Shown here: piece by piece, positions 9,021-17,364 of the stretch | Position numbering within the stretch: the stretch's first letter is position 1 | Layout of the letters: each line of letters begins with the position of its first letter | Source: JBBRHF01 sp038223055 | Lineage (GTDB): Bacteria > Actinomycetota > Actinomycetes > JACCUZ01 | Assembly (NCBI GenBank): GCA_038223055.1 | Contig: JBBRHF010000020.1 | Location: 1 to 33,199 of the forward strand | Length of the DNA stretch: 33,199 nt | Reading direction: 5' to 3' | Made by a program: the position numbers and the translations under genes | The notes under the pieces: model-generated | What the model saw: the letters and a program-made list of their open reading frames with translations, nothing else | Database searches by the model: none | Told to the model about the DNA's origin: nothing

Positions 9021-10022
9021 CTAGGGCAGGATCACGACCTGGGCGGCGTAGACCAGGCCGGCGCCGAAGCCGATGAGCAGCGCCGTGCCGCCGCTCTTGG
9101 CCTCGCCGGTCTCGAGCATGCGCTCCATCGCGAGGGGGACCGAGGCCGACGAGGTGTTGCCGGTCTCGGCGATGTCGCGGGCCACCGGAACGTGCGGGGG
9201 GAGCTTGAGCGCCTTGATCATCGAGTCGATGATGCGCATGTTGGCCTGGTGGGGGATGAAGGCGTCGAGGTCCTCGGCGGCGACGCCGGCGGCATCGAGG
9301 GCCTGTTGCGCGACCGGCGCCATCTGCCACACGGCCCACCGGAACACCGTCTGTCCCTGCATGGTCAGGGTCGGGAATTCCACGTTGTGATCCCGGACGT
9401 CGATCCAGCTGGCCCGCTGGGTGATCGCGGCGTACTGCGAGCCGTCGGAGCCCCACTGGGTCGGGCCGATGCCGGGGAAGTCGGACGGCCCGATGACGAC
9501 GGCGCCGGCCCCGTCGCCGAAGATGAACGCGGAGGTGCGGTCGTAGGAGTCGGTGAAGTCGGAGAGCTTCTCGACCCCAATGACCACGACGTAGGCGGCG
9601 CTGCCGCCGCGGACCATGTCGTTGGCGAGACCCACGCCGTAGCAGAAGCCTGCGCAGGCGGCCGAGATGTCGAACGCGCCCGCGTTTGTGGCGTTGAGCC
9701 GCTCGGCGACCGCCGCCGCGGCCGACGGGGTCTGCAGCGGGTGGGTCACCGTGGCGAGCAGCACGCAGCCGACCTGCTCGGGGGTGATGCCGGACTGGGC
9801 GATCGCCTTCCCCGCGGCGGCCACGGCCATGTCGATGACCGACTCGTCGGGTGCGGCGAACCGGCGGGACACGATGCCGGTGCGGCCCCGGATCCACTCG
9901 TCGGTGGAGTCGATGCGCTCGCAGATCTCCGCGTTGGTCACGACCCGCGCCGGGCGGTAGCCGCCGACGCCGAGGATCCGTGCATGGGACGCGCCAACGG
10001 AGGGGTTGATGCCGGCCATCAT
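9021..10022 (-). CDS. fabH: Beta-ketoacyl-ACP synthase III
   Basis: Starts fatty-acid synthesis by condensing an acyl-CoA primer (branched primers in many actinobacteria) with malonyl-ACP. The 333-residue thiolase-fold protein has the Cys-His-Asn triad: Cys123 in ISAACAGF, His258 in IPHQANMR and Asn289 in ETGNTSSAS. Length and motifs are normal. The start is ATGATG: the first ATG (10022-10020) overlaps the fabD stop by four bases, the second begins at 10019; I take the first, which gives translational coupling. Mycobacterial versions of this locus lack fabH here, while Streptomyces has fabD-fabH-acpP-fabF, so the operon is of the Streptomyces type. Confidence 0.96.
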   Translation of the reverse strand: MMAGINPSVGASHARILGVGGYRPARVVTNAEICERIDSTDEWIRGRTGIVSRRFAAPDESVIDMAVAAAGKAIAQSGITPEQVGCVLLATVTHPLQTPSAAAAVAERLNATNAGAFDISAACAGFCYGVGLANDMVRGGSAAYVVVIGVEKLSDFTDSYDRTSAFIFGDGAGAVVIGPSDFPGIGPTQWGSDGSQYAAITQRASWIDVRDHNVEFPTLTMQGQTVFRWAVWQMAPVAQQALDAAGVAAEDLDAFIPHQANMRIIDSMIKALKLPPHVPVARDIAETGNTSSASVPLAMERMLETGEAKSGGTALLIGFGAGLVYAAQVVILP

Positions 10023-11203
10023 GCGTTCACCGCCTCCGGGTGCAGTCGGATCAGGGGCTGGCCGGGCGACACGGGGTCGCCGTCCTCGACCAGCCACTCC
10101 ACGATGGTGCCACCGTGGGGTGCGGTCACCGACTGCTGGTCCGCCACGGTGACCAGGGTGCCGACGCTCGCGCCGGGCTCGAGGCGGCTGCCGACGGCGG
10201 CGTCGGTGACCCGGAAGGTGCCCTTGGCGGGTGCGACGAGCATCCGCCAGGTGGGTGAGTCCGACAGCGGGGACGCGCTGCCGTGGCGGGTCACGAGGTC
10301 GCGCGCGGCATCGAGGTCGGCGGGGGTCTTGAGCGCCACGGTCTCCACGCCCGGCAGAGCCCGTTTGACCAGGCCGATGAGGGCTCCCGCCGGCGGAACC
10401 TCGATCACGCCGGTCACACCGAGGTCGGCCATGGCCGCCATGCACAGGTCCCAGCGCACGGGGTTGCGCATCTGGCTGACGATGCGCTCGAGCACCTCGC
10501 TGCCGTCATGCACGACGGCGCCGTCGCGGTTGGAGATCAGGCTGGTCCGCGGGTCGTGGGTGCTCACCGCCCGGGCGAACCGTCGCAGCGTCTCGACGGC
10601 CGGAGTCATATGCTCGGTGTGGAACGCGCCCGCGACCGACAGAGGCATCAGGCGCGCCTTCGCGGGCGGGTCTGCCTTGAAGGCCGCAAGCTGCTCGAGG
10701 GTCCCGGCCGCGACGACCTGGCCGGCGCCGTTCACGTTGGCGGCCACGAGGCCGTGGCGCTCGATTGTCGCCAGGACCTCGGCGGGCTCGCCCCCGAGAA
10801 CGGCGGTCATGCCGGTGGGGGTCTGCGCCGCGGCGTCGGCCATCGCCTTGCCGCGCTCGCGGACGAGCACCATGGCCTGCTCGGCGCAGATGACCCCCGT
10901 GCCAGCGGCTGCGGTGATCTCGCCCACGCTGTGCCCGGCGGCCGCGCCGACCGCATGGAACGCGTCCGCCGGATGCGGGAACAGCTCCAATGCCGCGAGC
11001 AGCCCGGCGGCCACGAGAAGGGGCTGGGCGACGGCGGTGTCGCGGATCGTCTCGGCGTCGGCCTCGGTGCCGTAGTGCACGAGGTCCAGCCCCGCGCAGG
11101 CCGAGAGCCACCGCAGCCGGTCCCGGAAGTGCGGGAGCTCGAGCCAGGGGGCGAGGAAACCGGGGGACTGGGCGCCCTGCCCGGGCGCGACGATGACGAG
11201 CAC
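10019..11203 (-). CDS. fabD: Malonyl-CoA:ACP transacylase with C-terminal biotinyl/lipoyl-like domain
   Basis: Loads malonyl from CoA onto ACP. Residues 1-300 are a complete FabD: APGQGAQSPGF at the start, nucleophile Ser92 in GHSVGE, Arg116 or Arg118 in VRERGKAM, and His195 in AGAFHTEHM. The protein is 394 residues, about 80-90 longer than a usual FabD. The extra part (about 318-390) has the pattern of a barrel-sandwich hybrid (biotinyl/lipoyl) domain: MLVAPAKGTF, then VTAPHGGTIVEWLVEDGD and PGQPLIRL. The lysine normally modified in such domains is absent; the turn reads TVADQQSV. So I infer a structural or docking role. GTG 11203 is chosen because GGGAGG lies about seven bases upstream; ATG-like codons further up are poorly spaced. 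It overlaps fabH by four bases. Confidence 0.92.
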   Translation of the reverse strand: MLVIVAPGQGAQSPGFLAPWLELPHFRDRLRWLSACAGLDLVHYGTEADAETIRDTAVAQPLLVAAGLLAALELFPHPADAFHAVGAAAGHSVGEITAAAGTGVICAEQAMVLVRERGKAMADAAAQTPTGMTAVLGGEPAEVLATIERHGLVAANVNGAGQVVAAGTLEQLAAFKADPPAKARLMPLSVAGAFHTEHMTPAVETLRRFARAVSTHDPRTSLISNRDGAVVHDGSEVLERIVSQMRNPVRWDLCMAAMADLGVTGVIEVPPAGALIGLVKRALPGVETVALKTPADLDAARDLVTRHGSASPLSDSPTWRMLVAPAKGTFRVTDAAVGSRLEPGASVGTLVTVADQQSVTAPHGGTIVEWLVEDGDPVSPGQPLIRLHPEAVNA

Positions 11204-11245
11204 CCCCTCACCCTCCCCGACCGCACGCCGCATCCGGGTACCGTG

Positions 11246-11269
11246 TCGAACCAAAGAGGTGGCGTTCGA
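11246..11269. promoter_or_regulatory. Palindrome between fasR and fabD, possible operator
   Basis: TCGAAC (11246-11251) and GTTCGA (11264-11269) form perfect 6-base arms around a 12-base spacer, in the 78-base gap between the fasR stop and the fabD start, centred about 55 bases before the fabD start codon. Position suits an activator or repressor site for the operon. FasR of Streptomyces is known to act upstream of fabD; that this palindrome is its site is inference. Confidence 0.4.
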
Positions 11270-11281
11270 TTTAGAGGTTTC

Positions 11282-12442
11282 CTACAAGTGCTGCCCGCTG
11301 TCGAGCCGTCCGAGCACGAGCGCGATCCGCAGCGCGAACGCTTGGCGCGGGTCGGCTGGCGAGTAGCCGCTGATCTCGGTGACCCTGCGCAGCCGGTAGC
11401 GAACGGTGTTCGTGTGCACGAACAGCAGCCGGGCTGTGGCCTCCAGGGATGAGGTCTGCTCGAGGTAGGCCGCCAGGGTCTCCACGAGGGCCGAACTGGT
11501 GCGCAGCAGCGGGCGATAGATGTCGTCGACGAGGCGCGCTCGGGCCGTGTGGTCCCCGGCCAGGGCACGTTCGGGCAGCAGGTCGTCGGCTAGCACCGGC
11601 CGGGGCGCACCCGGCCAGCCGGGTGCGGCCAGCAGACCGGCGACCGCCGCGGCGGCGCTGTGCCCGGCTCCCAGCAGGTCACGCACTGCCGGACCGACGA
11701 CGACCGGTCCGGCGCCGAACTGCGCGCACAGGTGCCGGGTGGCGCGCACCGGGTCGGTCGCGCCACCGAGGATGGCCACTAGGCGATCACCCTGCACGCC
11801 GGTCAGCACGTCGAGGTGGCTGGCCGCGGCGGCCCGGCGGATGTCGTCGACCACCGTCTCGGGCGCAGCGTCGGGGGTCTGCCCCACCACCACGACGACC
11901 GACTCGTGCGTCCCCCAGCCCAGCGCTGCGGCCCGGGAACGCAAGGAGTCGTCGGCCTCCCCGCGCAGCAGAGCGTCCACGACCAGCGCTTCGAGCCGCG
12001 CGTCCCACGCACCGCGGGTCTCCGCCGCGGCGGCATAGACCTGGGCCGCGGCAAACGCGATCTCCCGGGAGTAGCGCAGGACCGCCTCGCGCAACACGGC
12101 TTCGTCACCGGGCGCCACCATCGCGACGATTTGCTCCTCGACGACCTCGATAACGACGCGCACCAGCTCGACGGTCTGCTGCAGGGTCACCGACCGGGTC
12201 AGCTCGCGGGGCGCCGTGCCGAACACGTCCGCGCTGATCGCTTCCGTCGCACCAGGCTGGCGAAACCATTCGACGAACGCAGCGATACCGGCCTGCGCGA
12301 CGAGGTTGACCCACGATCGGTTCTCTGCCGGCATCGCGCGGTACCACGGCAACGACTCGTCCATCCGGGTGATCGCCGCGGTCGCCAGCGTCCCCATGCT
12401 GCGCTCCAGGCGCCGCACGGTGGCCGGCGAACGGCTGGACAT
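11282..12442 (-). CDS. fasR: PucR/CdaR-type transcriptional regulator of fatty-acid synthesis (FasR-like)
   Basis: A 386-residue DNA-binding regulator. The C-terminus (about 335-380) is the PucR-type helix-turn-helix: SSLEATARLLFVHTNTVRYRLRR, in which NTVRYRL is the recognition part, followed by DPRQAFALRIAL. The middle (about 160-300) is a GGDEF-like degenerate domain of the CdaR type, and the N-terminus is helical. In Streptomyces coelicolor a gene of this family immediately upstream of fabD (FasR) activates the fab operon, and Rv2242 holds the same place in M. tuberculosis; the position here is the same. ATG 12442 has no Shine-Dalgarno but has TAGGCT six bases upstream, so the mRNA is probably leaderless. 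It is divergent from the PHP gene. The signal it senses is unknown; acyl-CoA or malonyl-CoA would be a guess. Confidence 0.85.
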   Translation of the reverse strand: MSSRSPATVRRLERSMGTLATAAITRMDESLPWYRAMPAENRSWVNLVAQAGIAAFVEWFRQPGATEAISADVFGTAPRELTRSVTLQQTVELVRVVIEVVEEQIVAMVAPGDEAVLREAVLRYSREIAFAAAQVYAAAAETRGAWDARLEALVVDALLRGEADDSLRSRAAALGWGTHESVVVVVGQTPDAAPETVVDDIRRAAAASHLDVLTGVQGDRLVAILGGATDPVRATRHLCAQFGAGPVVVGPAVRDLLGAGHSAAAAVAGLLAAPGWPGAPRPVLADDLLPERALAGDHTARARLVDDIYRPLLRTSSALVETLAAYLEQTSSLEATARLLFVHTNTVRYRLRRVTEISGYSPADPRQAFALRIALVLGRLDSGQHL

Positions 12443-12448
12443 GGCCGC

Positions 12449-12454
12449 AGCCTA
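12449..12454 (-). promoter_or_regulatory. -10 element of a leaderless fasR promoter
   Basis: On the minus strand TAGGCT is followed by exactly six bases and the fasR ATG. This is the usual spacing from a -10 box to the first transcribed base, so transcription would begin at or within a base of the start codon. No ribosome-binding site is present. Confidence 0.55.
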
Positions 12455-12511
12455 GTTGTGCGGGCGCCACAAGTCCGGTCGCCGGGTCCGGGTCGCCGGG
12501 GGGGTGCCCGC

Positions 12512-12517
12512 TACCGT
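12512..12517 (+). promoter_or_regulatory. -10 element of a probable leaderless promoter for the PHP gene
   Basis: TACCGT is followed by seven bases and ATG 12525, and no Shine-Dalgarno precedes that ATG. It faces the fasR promoter across about 57 bases. Confidence 0.4.
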
Positions 12518-12524
12518 CGTACGC

Positions 12525-13544
12525 ATGGACCCTGTCGAGGCCCTTTCCCGGATCGCCTACCTGCTCGAACGCGACCGCCAGCCGACCTACCGGGTGAAGG
12601 CCTTCCGGTCGGCCGCCGCCGTGGTCGCCGCCCTGCCGCCCGACCAGCTCGCGGACCGGGTTCGGGGCGGCACGCTGACCGAGCTCACGGGGGTGGGCAA
12701 GGTGACGGCAGCGGTCGTGGCCCAGGCCGCGGCGGGTGAGGTGCCGGACTACCTGGCTCGGCTGGAGGTGGGGGCCGGCGACCTGTTGGCGACCGGCGGC
12801 GGGGCACTGCGCGCCTTGCTGCGCGGTGACTGTCACAGCCACTCGGACTGGTCCGACGGCGGCAGCCCCATCGAGGAGATGGCCCGTACGGCGCGCGACC
12901 TCGGCCACGACTACCTCGTCCTGACCGATCACTCGCCGCGGCTGACCGTCGCCAACGGCCTTCGCCCCGAACGGCTCAGCCGCCAGCTTGACGTCGTGGC
13001 CGAGATCAACGAGCGGCTGGCGCCGTTCCGGCTGCTGACCGGCATCGAGGTCGACATCCTCGACGACGGATCGCTGGACCAGCAGGACGACCTGCTGTGT
13101 CGCCTCGACGTCGTCGTGGCCAGCGTGCACTCCAAGCTGAAGATGGACCGCGAGGCGATGACCCGGCGCATGGTCGCAGCGGTTGCCAACCCGCACACCG
13201 ACGTGCTCGGCCACTGCACCGGTCGCCTGGTAGCCGGTGAGCGTGGCTCTCGCGCGGAGAGCGACTTCGACGCCGAGGTGGTCTTCGCCGCGTGTGCCCG
13301 CTTCGACGTCGCGGTGGAGATCAACTCCCGGCCGGAGCGGCTCGACCCGCCGCGGCGCCTCTTGCGTCAGGCGCTCGAGGCCGGCTGCCGGTTCGCGATC
13401 GACACCGACGCGCACGCGCCGGGCCAGCTCAGCTGGCAGGCGTACGGCTGCGAGCGGGCGGAGGAGTGCGGCGTCCCCCCCGATTCGGTGATCAACACGA
13501 TGGGGGCGCAGGACCTGCTCGACTGGGCCGGGCGCGATCGCTGA
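12525..13544 (+). CDS. PHP-domain phosphoesterase with Pol-beta-like helix-hairpin-helix N-terminus
   Basis: A 339-residue protein resembling the C-terminal part of bacterial PolX joined to a short DNA-binding N-terminus. Residues 1-90 look like the 8-kDa Pol-beta/HhH region, with YRVKAFRSAA and the hairpin LTGVGKVTAAVV (54-65). Residues 100-335 are a PHP metal-dependent phosphoesterase: His104 and His106 in CHSHSDWSD, Asp135-His136 in LTDHS, Glu175 in GIEVDIL, His202 in SVHS, His230 in LGHCTG and Asp295/His297 in DTDAHAPG, so the trinuclear metal site looks complete. No nucleotidyltransferase (polymerase) domain is present. Likely a nuclease or phosphatase in DNA repair, or a histidinol-phosphatase-like enzyme; substrate unknown. 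ATG 12525 fits the conserved start; an earlier codon at 12456 would overlap the fasR promoter. Confidence 0.85.
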   Translation: MDPVEALSRIAYLLERDRQPTYRVKAFRSAAAVVAALPPDQLADRVRGGTLTELTGVGKVTAAVVAQAAAGEVPDYLARLEVGAGDLLATGGGALRALLRGDCHSHSDWSDGGSPIEEMARTARDLGHDYLVLTDHSPRLTVANGLRPERLSRQLDVVAEINERLAPFRLLTGIEVDILDDGSLDQQDDLLCRLDVVVASVHSKLKMDREAMTRRMVAAVANPHTDVLGHCTGRLVAGERGSRAESDFDAEVVFAACARFDVAVEINSRPERLDPPRRLLRQALEAGCRFAIDTDAHAPGQLSWQAYGCERAEECGVPPDSVINTMGAQDLLDWAGRDR

Positions 13545-13589
13545 GCGACCCGGCCGCCCGGTCCGGACCTTCGTCCCCCGCGCGGAACA

Positions 13590-13620
13590 GATGAGGCGCG
13601 TGTGCCGGTGTCGTCTCATC
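13590..13620 (+). terminator. Possible hairpin after the PHP gene
   Basis: GATGAGGCG (13590-13598) can pair with CGTCTCATC (13612-13620) with one G-U pair and a 13-base loop, 45 bases after the stop codon. There is no T-run, so it is either a weak terminator or an element of the pirin leader. Confidence 0.3.
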
Positions 13621-13716
13621 AGCCAGAGCGACAGCACGATCATGTTAGACGCGCGGAATGGAGCACTGGCCTGCATCGTTTGCGCAGTCAACTATCTCTC
13701 ATCCTGAGGAGCGAAC

Positions 13717-14583
13717 ATGACCGGGACGACAGCGTCTGCGCGACCGGCCCTCGACGTACGTCGGGCGGGTGGGCGGTTCGCGACCGACCTCGGGTGGCTG
13801 GACTCCAAGCACTCGTTCTCATTCGGTCAGCACTACGACCCGGCAGACACCCACTTCGGCCTGCTGCTGGTGTCCAACGATGACGTCGTCGCGCCCGGCA
13901 CCGGGTTCGAGACGCACCCGCACCGCGACATGGAGATCGTGACGTGGGTCCTGGACGGCGGGCTCGTGCACCAGGACTCCGTCGGGCACAGCGGCATCAT
14001 CTACCCCGGGCTGGCCCAGCGGATGAGCGCCGGCACGGGGATCTTGCACTCGGAGAAGAACGACTCGTGGCGCCTGCAGGATGGCCCGGCGCACAGCGAC
14101 TCGGTCCACTTCGTGCAGATGTGGGTGGTGCCCGACGAGTCGCGAATCGAGCCCAGCTACGAGCAGCTGGACATCACGACCGAACTCAGCCGCGGCGGGC
14201 TGGTGCCCGTCGCCTCGGGCATGGACCAGCACCGGGACGTCTCGGCGATCCGGATCCGGCAGCGCCACGCGGCGCTGCTGGCAGCGCGCCTCGGGTCCGG
14301 CGAAACGGTCGAGCTGCCGACCGCGCCCTACGTGCACCTGTACGTCGCTCGCGGCAGCGTCGACCTGGAGGGCGCCGGGCGCTTGGGCACCGGCGACGCC
14401 GTCCGGATCACCGGGTCCGAGGGTCAACGCGTCACCGGCGTCCCGGGCGTCACTGGCATCACCCGCGTCCCCGGCGTTGGTGGCGTCACCGGCGTCCCGG
14501 GCGTCCCCGGCGTTGGTGCGGCCGGTGGGGAGGCGTCCGGGGGCGCCGAGGTGCTGGTCTGGGAGATGCACGCCGGCCTCTGA
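13717..14583 (+). CDS. Pirin-family bicupin protein with a glycine-rich insert
   Basis: A 288-residue pirin. The N-terminal cupin holds all four metal ligands: His67 and His69 in ETHPHRDMEI, His111 and Glu113 in ILHSEKND. Bacterial pirins bind iron; some act as quercetin dioxygenases and one binds the pyruvate dehydrogenase E1 and lowers its activity. Here the gene ends five bases from the end of aceE (convergent), so a PDH link is suggestive but unproved. The C-terminal cupin is interrupted, before its last strand EVLVWEMHAGL, by about 30 residues of Gly-Val-Pro/Thr-Gly triplet-like repeats (about 239-268). GAGGAG (13706-13711) lies five bases before ATG 13717. The insert is encoded by a tandem repeat and probably forms a loose surface loop. 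Confidence 0.9.
   Translation: MTGTTASARPALDVRRAGGRFATDLGWLDSKHSFSFGQHYDPADTHFGLLLVSNDDVVAPGTGFETHPHRDMEIVTWVLDGGLVHQDSVGHSGIIYPGLAQRMSAGTGILHSEKNDSWRLQDGPAHSDSVHFVQMWVVPDESRIEPSYEQLDITTELSRGGLVPVASGMDQHRDVSAIRIRQRHAALLAARLGSGETVELPTAPYVHLYVARGSVDLEGAGRLGTGDAVRITGSEGQRVTGVPGVTGITRVPGVGGVTGVPGVPGVGAAGGEASGGAEVLVWEMHAGL
14431..14520 (+). repeat. In-frame tandem repeat inside the pirin gene
   Basis: Repeated 9- and 18-base units (GTC ACC GGC / GTC CCG GGC variants), with a longer duplicated block around ACCGGCGTCCCGGGCGT. It codes the Gly-Val-Pro-rich insert between the last two strands of the second cupin. Confidence 0.75.
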
Positions 14584-14588
14584 TCGGC

Positions 14589-17339
14589 CTACTCGGAGCT
14601 CCCCTCGGTCTCACCGGCGGGCGGCGCGGTGACGTCGCCCAACTGGTAGCGGTCGATGGCCTCGCGCACCACCTCGCGCTTGACCTCGCCGCGGCGGGCC
14701 AGCTCGCCCAGGGTGCGCACGACAATCGACCAGGAGTCCACCGCGAAGTGCCGGCGCAGCGCCCCGCGGGTGTCGGACAGGCCGAACCCGTCGGTGCCCA
14801 GGGAGACGAAGTCGCCGGGCACCCACGGCGCGATCTGGTCCTGCACCGCCCGCATCCAGTCCGAGACCGCGACGAACGGCCCCGGCGCGCCCTCGAGCTT
14901 GCGGGTCACATAGGGCACCCCAGCGTCGTCGTCGGGGTGCCGGAAGTTGTGCCCGTCCACGCTGAGGGCCTCGCGGCGCAGTTCGTTCCAGGAGGTGACC
15001 GACCAGACGTCGGCCTGGACGTTCCAGTCCTCCTGCAGCAGCCGCTGTGCCTCCAGCGCCCACCCGACGGAGACGCCGGAGGCCATCAGCTGGGCCTTCG
15101 CTCCGGAGCCCTCGGGTGCGGGGGAGTAGCGGTAGATCCCGGCCAGGATGCCCTCGACGTCGACGCCTTCGGGCTGCGGCGGCTGGACGTAGGGCTCGTT
15201 GTAGAGGGTCAGGTAGTAGAAGATGTCCTCCGGCTCATCGCCGTACATCCGGCGCAGCGCGTCCTGCACGATGTGCCCGAGCTCGAAGGAGAAGGCGGGG
15301 TCGTAGGCCACGCAGGCGGGGTTGGTCGACGCCAGCAGCATCGAGTGACCGTCCTCGTGCTGCAGTCCCTCGCCGTTGAGCGTGGTGCGTCCGGCGGTGG
15401 CACCGAGCAGGAAACCGCGGGTCATCTGGTCGGCCGCGGCCCAGATCGCGTCACCGGTGCGTTGGAAGCCGAACATCGAGTAGAAGATGTAGAGCGGGAT
15501 CATCGTCTCGCCGTGCGTGGAGTAGGACGTGCCTGCCGCGGTCCACGACGCCATCGACCCGGCCTCGTTGATGCCCTCGTGCAGGATGACGCCCTTGATG
15601 TCCTCCTTGTAGGACAAGAGCAGGTCGCGGTCGACCGAGGTGTAGCGCTGGCCGTCCGGCGAGTAGATCTTCAGGCTCGGGAACAGCGAGTCCATGCCGA
15701 AGGTGCGGGCCTCGTCGGGGATGACCGGCACGAAGCGCGGGCCGATCTCCTTGTCCTTCAACAGGTCCTTGAGCAGTCGCACGAAGGCCATCGTGGTCGC
15801 GACCTGCTGCTTGCCCGAGCCGCGCTTGAGCACGTCGTAAGCCGCGTCGTCGGGCAGCACCAACGGCTTGGCCCGGTCGGGGCGGCGCTCGGGCAGATAG
15901 CCGCCGAGGATGCGGCGGCGTTCGCGCATATAGGTGAGCTCCTCGGAATCCTTGGCCGGGCGGTAGTAGGGCGGCAGGGTCTCGTCCAGCGCCGAGTCGG
16001 GGATCTCCAGATGCAGCCGGTCCCGGAAGCCCTTGAGGTCCTCGAGCTTGAGCTTCTTCATCTGGTGGGTCGCGTTGCGCGCCTCGAAGTGTGAGCCCAG
16101 GGTCCAGCCCTTGATGGTCTTGGCGAGGATCACGGTCGGTTGGCCGGTGTGCTTGGTCGCGGCAGCGTAGGCGGCGTAAAGCTTGTGGTAGTCGTGCCCG
16201 CCGCGCTGCAGAGTCCAGACCTCGTCGTCGGACATGTGTTCGACCATCTTGCGGGTGCGCGGGTCACGGCCGAAGAAGTGCTCGCGGACGAACGCGCCCG
16301 ACTCCGCCTTGTAGGTCTGATAGTCCCCGTCCGGGGTGGTGTTCATCAGGTTGACCAGAGCACCGTCGGTGTCCGCGGCTAGCAGCGGATCCCAGTGCCG
16401 GCCCCAGATCACCTTGATGACGTTCCAGCCGGCGCCGCGGAAGTAGGACTCGAGCTCCTGAATGATCTTCCCGTTGCCGCGCACCGGCCCATCCAGGCGC
16501 TGCAGGTTGCAGTTGACGACGAAGGTGAGGTTGTCCAGCTCCTCGCGGGCGGCGATGCTCAGCGCGCCCAACGACTCCGGCTCGTCCATCTCGCCGTCGC
16601 CGAGGAAGGCCCACACGTGCTGCTGGCTGGTGTCCTTGATCCCGCGGTTGTGCAAGTAGCGGTTGAACCGCGCCTGGTAGATCGCGTTGATCGGGCCGAG
16701 CCCCATCGACACCGTCGGGAATTCCCAGAAGTCCGGCATCAGCCGGGGGTGCGGGTAGGAGGGCAATCCACCGCCAGGGTGGGACAGCTCTTGCCGGAAG
16801 CCGTCGAGCTGGTCCTCGCTGAGCCGGCCCTGCAGATAGGCCCGGGCATACATGCCCGGGGAGGCGTGGCCCTGGTAGTAGATCTGGTCGCCGCCGCCCT
16901 CGTCTCCCTTGCCGCGGAAGAAGTGGTTGAAGCCGACCTCGTACATCGCTGCCGAGGACGCGTACGTCGAGATGTGGCCACCGACGCCGACGCCGGGACG
17001 CTGGGCGCGGTGAACCATGATCGCGGCGTTCCACCGCACGCAGCGCCGGATCCGTCGCTCGACGTCCTCGTCGCCGGGGAACCACGGCTCGGACTCGGGC
17101 GGGATCGTGTTGATGTAGTCGGTGCTGCGCAGGCTCGGCACGCCGACCTGGTTCTCGCGGGCCCGTTGAAGCAGGCTCAGCATGAGGTAGCGTGCCCGGT
17201 TGCGCCCGGAATGCGTGACCACAGCGTCGAGGGACTCCAGCCACTCTGCGGTCTCGGCCGGATCGATGTCGGGCAGCTGGCTCGGGAGGCCGTCGTTGAT
17301 GAGCGCTGGTCGCTCCTGCCGGTCGGGTGCAGAGGCCAC
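14589..17339 (-). CDS. aceE: Pyruvate dehydrogenase E1 component, homodimeric type
   Basis: Decarboxylates pyruvate with thiamine diphosphate and reductively acetylates the E2 lipoyl domain, giving acetyl-CoA. The 916-residue protein is the usual length. The thiamine-diphosphate motif is clear: GDG at 247-249 and NCN at 276-278 (GDGEMDEPES ... VVNCNLQRLDGPVRGN). Substrate-side histidines are seen in GGHISTYASSA (about 120-130) and YQGHASPGMYAR (155-166). The C-terminal transketolase-like domain ends with LSDTRGALRRHF. GTG 17339 has AAGGA about six bases upstream. The long spacer to the divergent DUF3052 gene carries two sets of inverted repeats that may be regulatory. Position next to the fatty-acid locus, as in M. 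tuberculosis (Rv2241 beside Rv2242-Rv2247), fits supply of acetyl-CoA to lipid synthesis. No E2 or E3 gene is in the window. Confidence 0.97.
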   Translation of the reverse strand: MASAPDRQERPALINDGLPSQLPDIDPAETAEWLESLDAVVTHSGRNRARYLMLSLLQRARENQVGVPSLRSTDYINTIPPESEPWFPGDEDVERRIRRCVRWNAAIMVHRAQRPGVGVGGHISTYASSAAMYEVGFNHFFRGKGDEGGGDQIYYQGHASPGMYARAYLQGRLSEDQLDGFRQELSHPGGGLPSYPHPRLMPDFWEFPTVSMGLGPINAIYQARFNRYLHNRGIKDTSQQHVWAFLGDGEMDEPESLGALSIAAREELDNLTFVVNCNLQRLDGPVRGNGKIIQELESYFRGAGWNVIKVIWGRHWDPLLAADTDGALVNLMNTTPDGDYQTYKAESGAFVREHFFGRDPRTRKMVEHMSDDEVWTLQRGGHDYHKLYAAYAAATKHTGQPTVILAKTIKGWTLGSHFEARNATHQMKKLKLEDLKGFRDRLHLEIPDSALDETLPPYYRPAKDSEELTYMRERRRILGGYLPERRPDRAKPLVLPDDAAYDVLKRGSGKQQVATTMAFVRLLKDLLKDKEIGPRFVPVIPDEARTFGMDSLFPSLKIYSPDGQRYTSVDRDLLLSYKEDIKGVILHEGINEAGSMASWTAAGTSYSTHGETMIPLYIFYSMFGFQRTGDAIWAAADQMTRGFLLGATAGRTTLNGEGLQHEDGHSMLLASTNPACVAYDPAFSFELGHIVQDALRRMYGDEPEDIFYYLTLYNEPYVQPPQPEGVDVEGILAGIYRYSPAPEGSGAKAQLMASGVSVGWALEAQRLLQEDWNVQADVWSVTSWNELRREALSVDGHNFRHPDDDAGVPYVTRKLEGAPGPFVAVSDWMRAVQDQIAPWVPGDFVSLGTDGFGLSDTRGALRRHFAVDSWSIVVRTLGELARRGEVKREVVREAIDRYQLGDVTAPPAGETEGSSE

Positions 17340-17364
17340 GGTTGTCCTTCACGTCGTACGGCGT

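Noticed and set aside
8955..11075. A 706-codon plus-strand open frame across fabH and fabD
   Set aside because: Antisense to two enzymes with complete catalytic motifs; no recognisable domain.
10019..11203. A functional biotin or lipoate attachment site on FabD
   Set aside because: The turn where the modified lysine sits reads VADQQS; no lysine is available.
13944..16094. A 716-codon plus-strand open frame
   Set aside because: Out of frame within pirin and then antisense to aceE, both clearly real.
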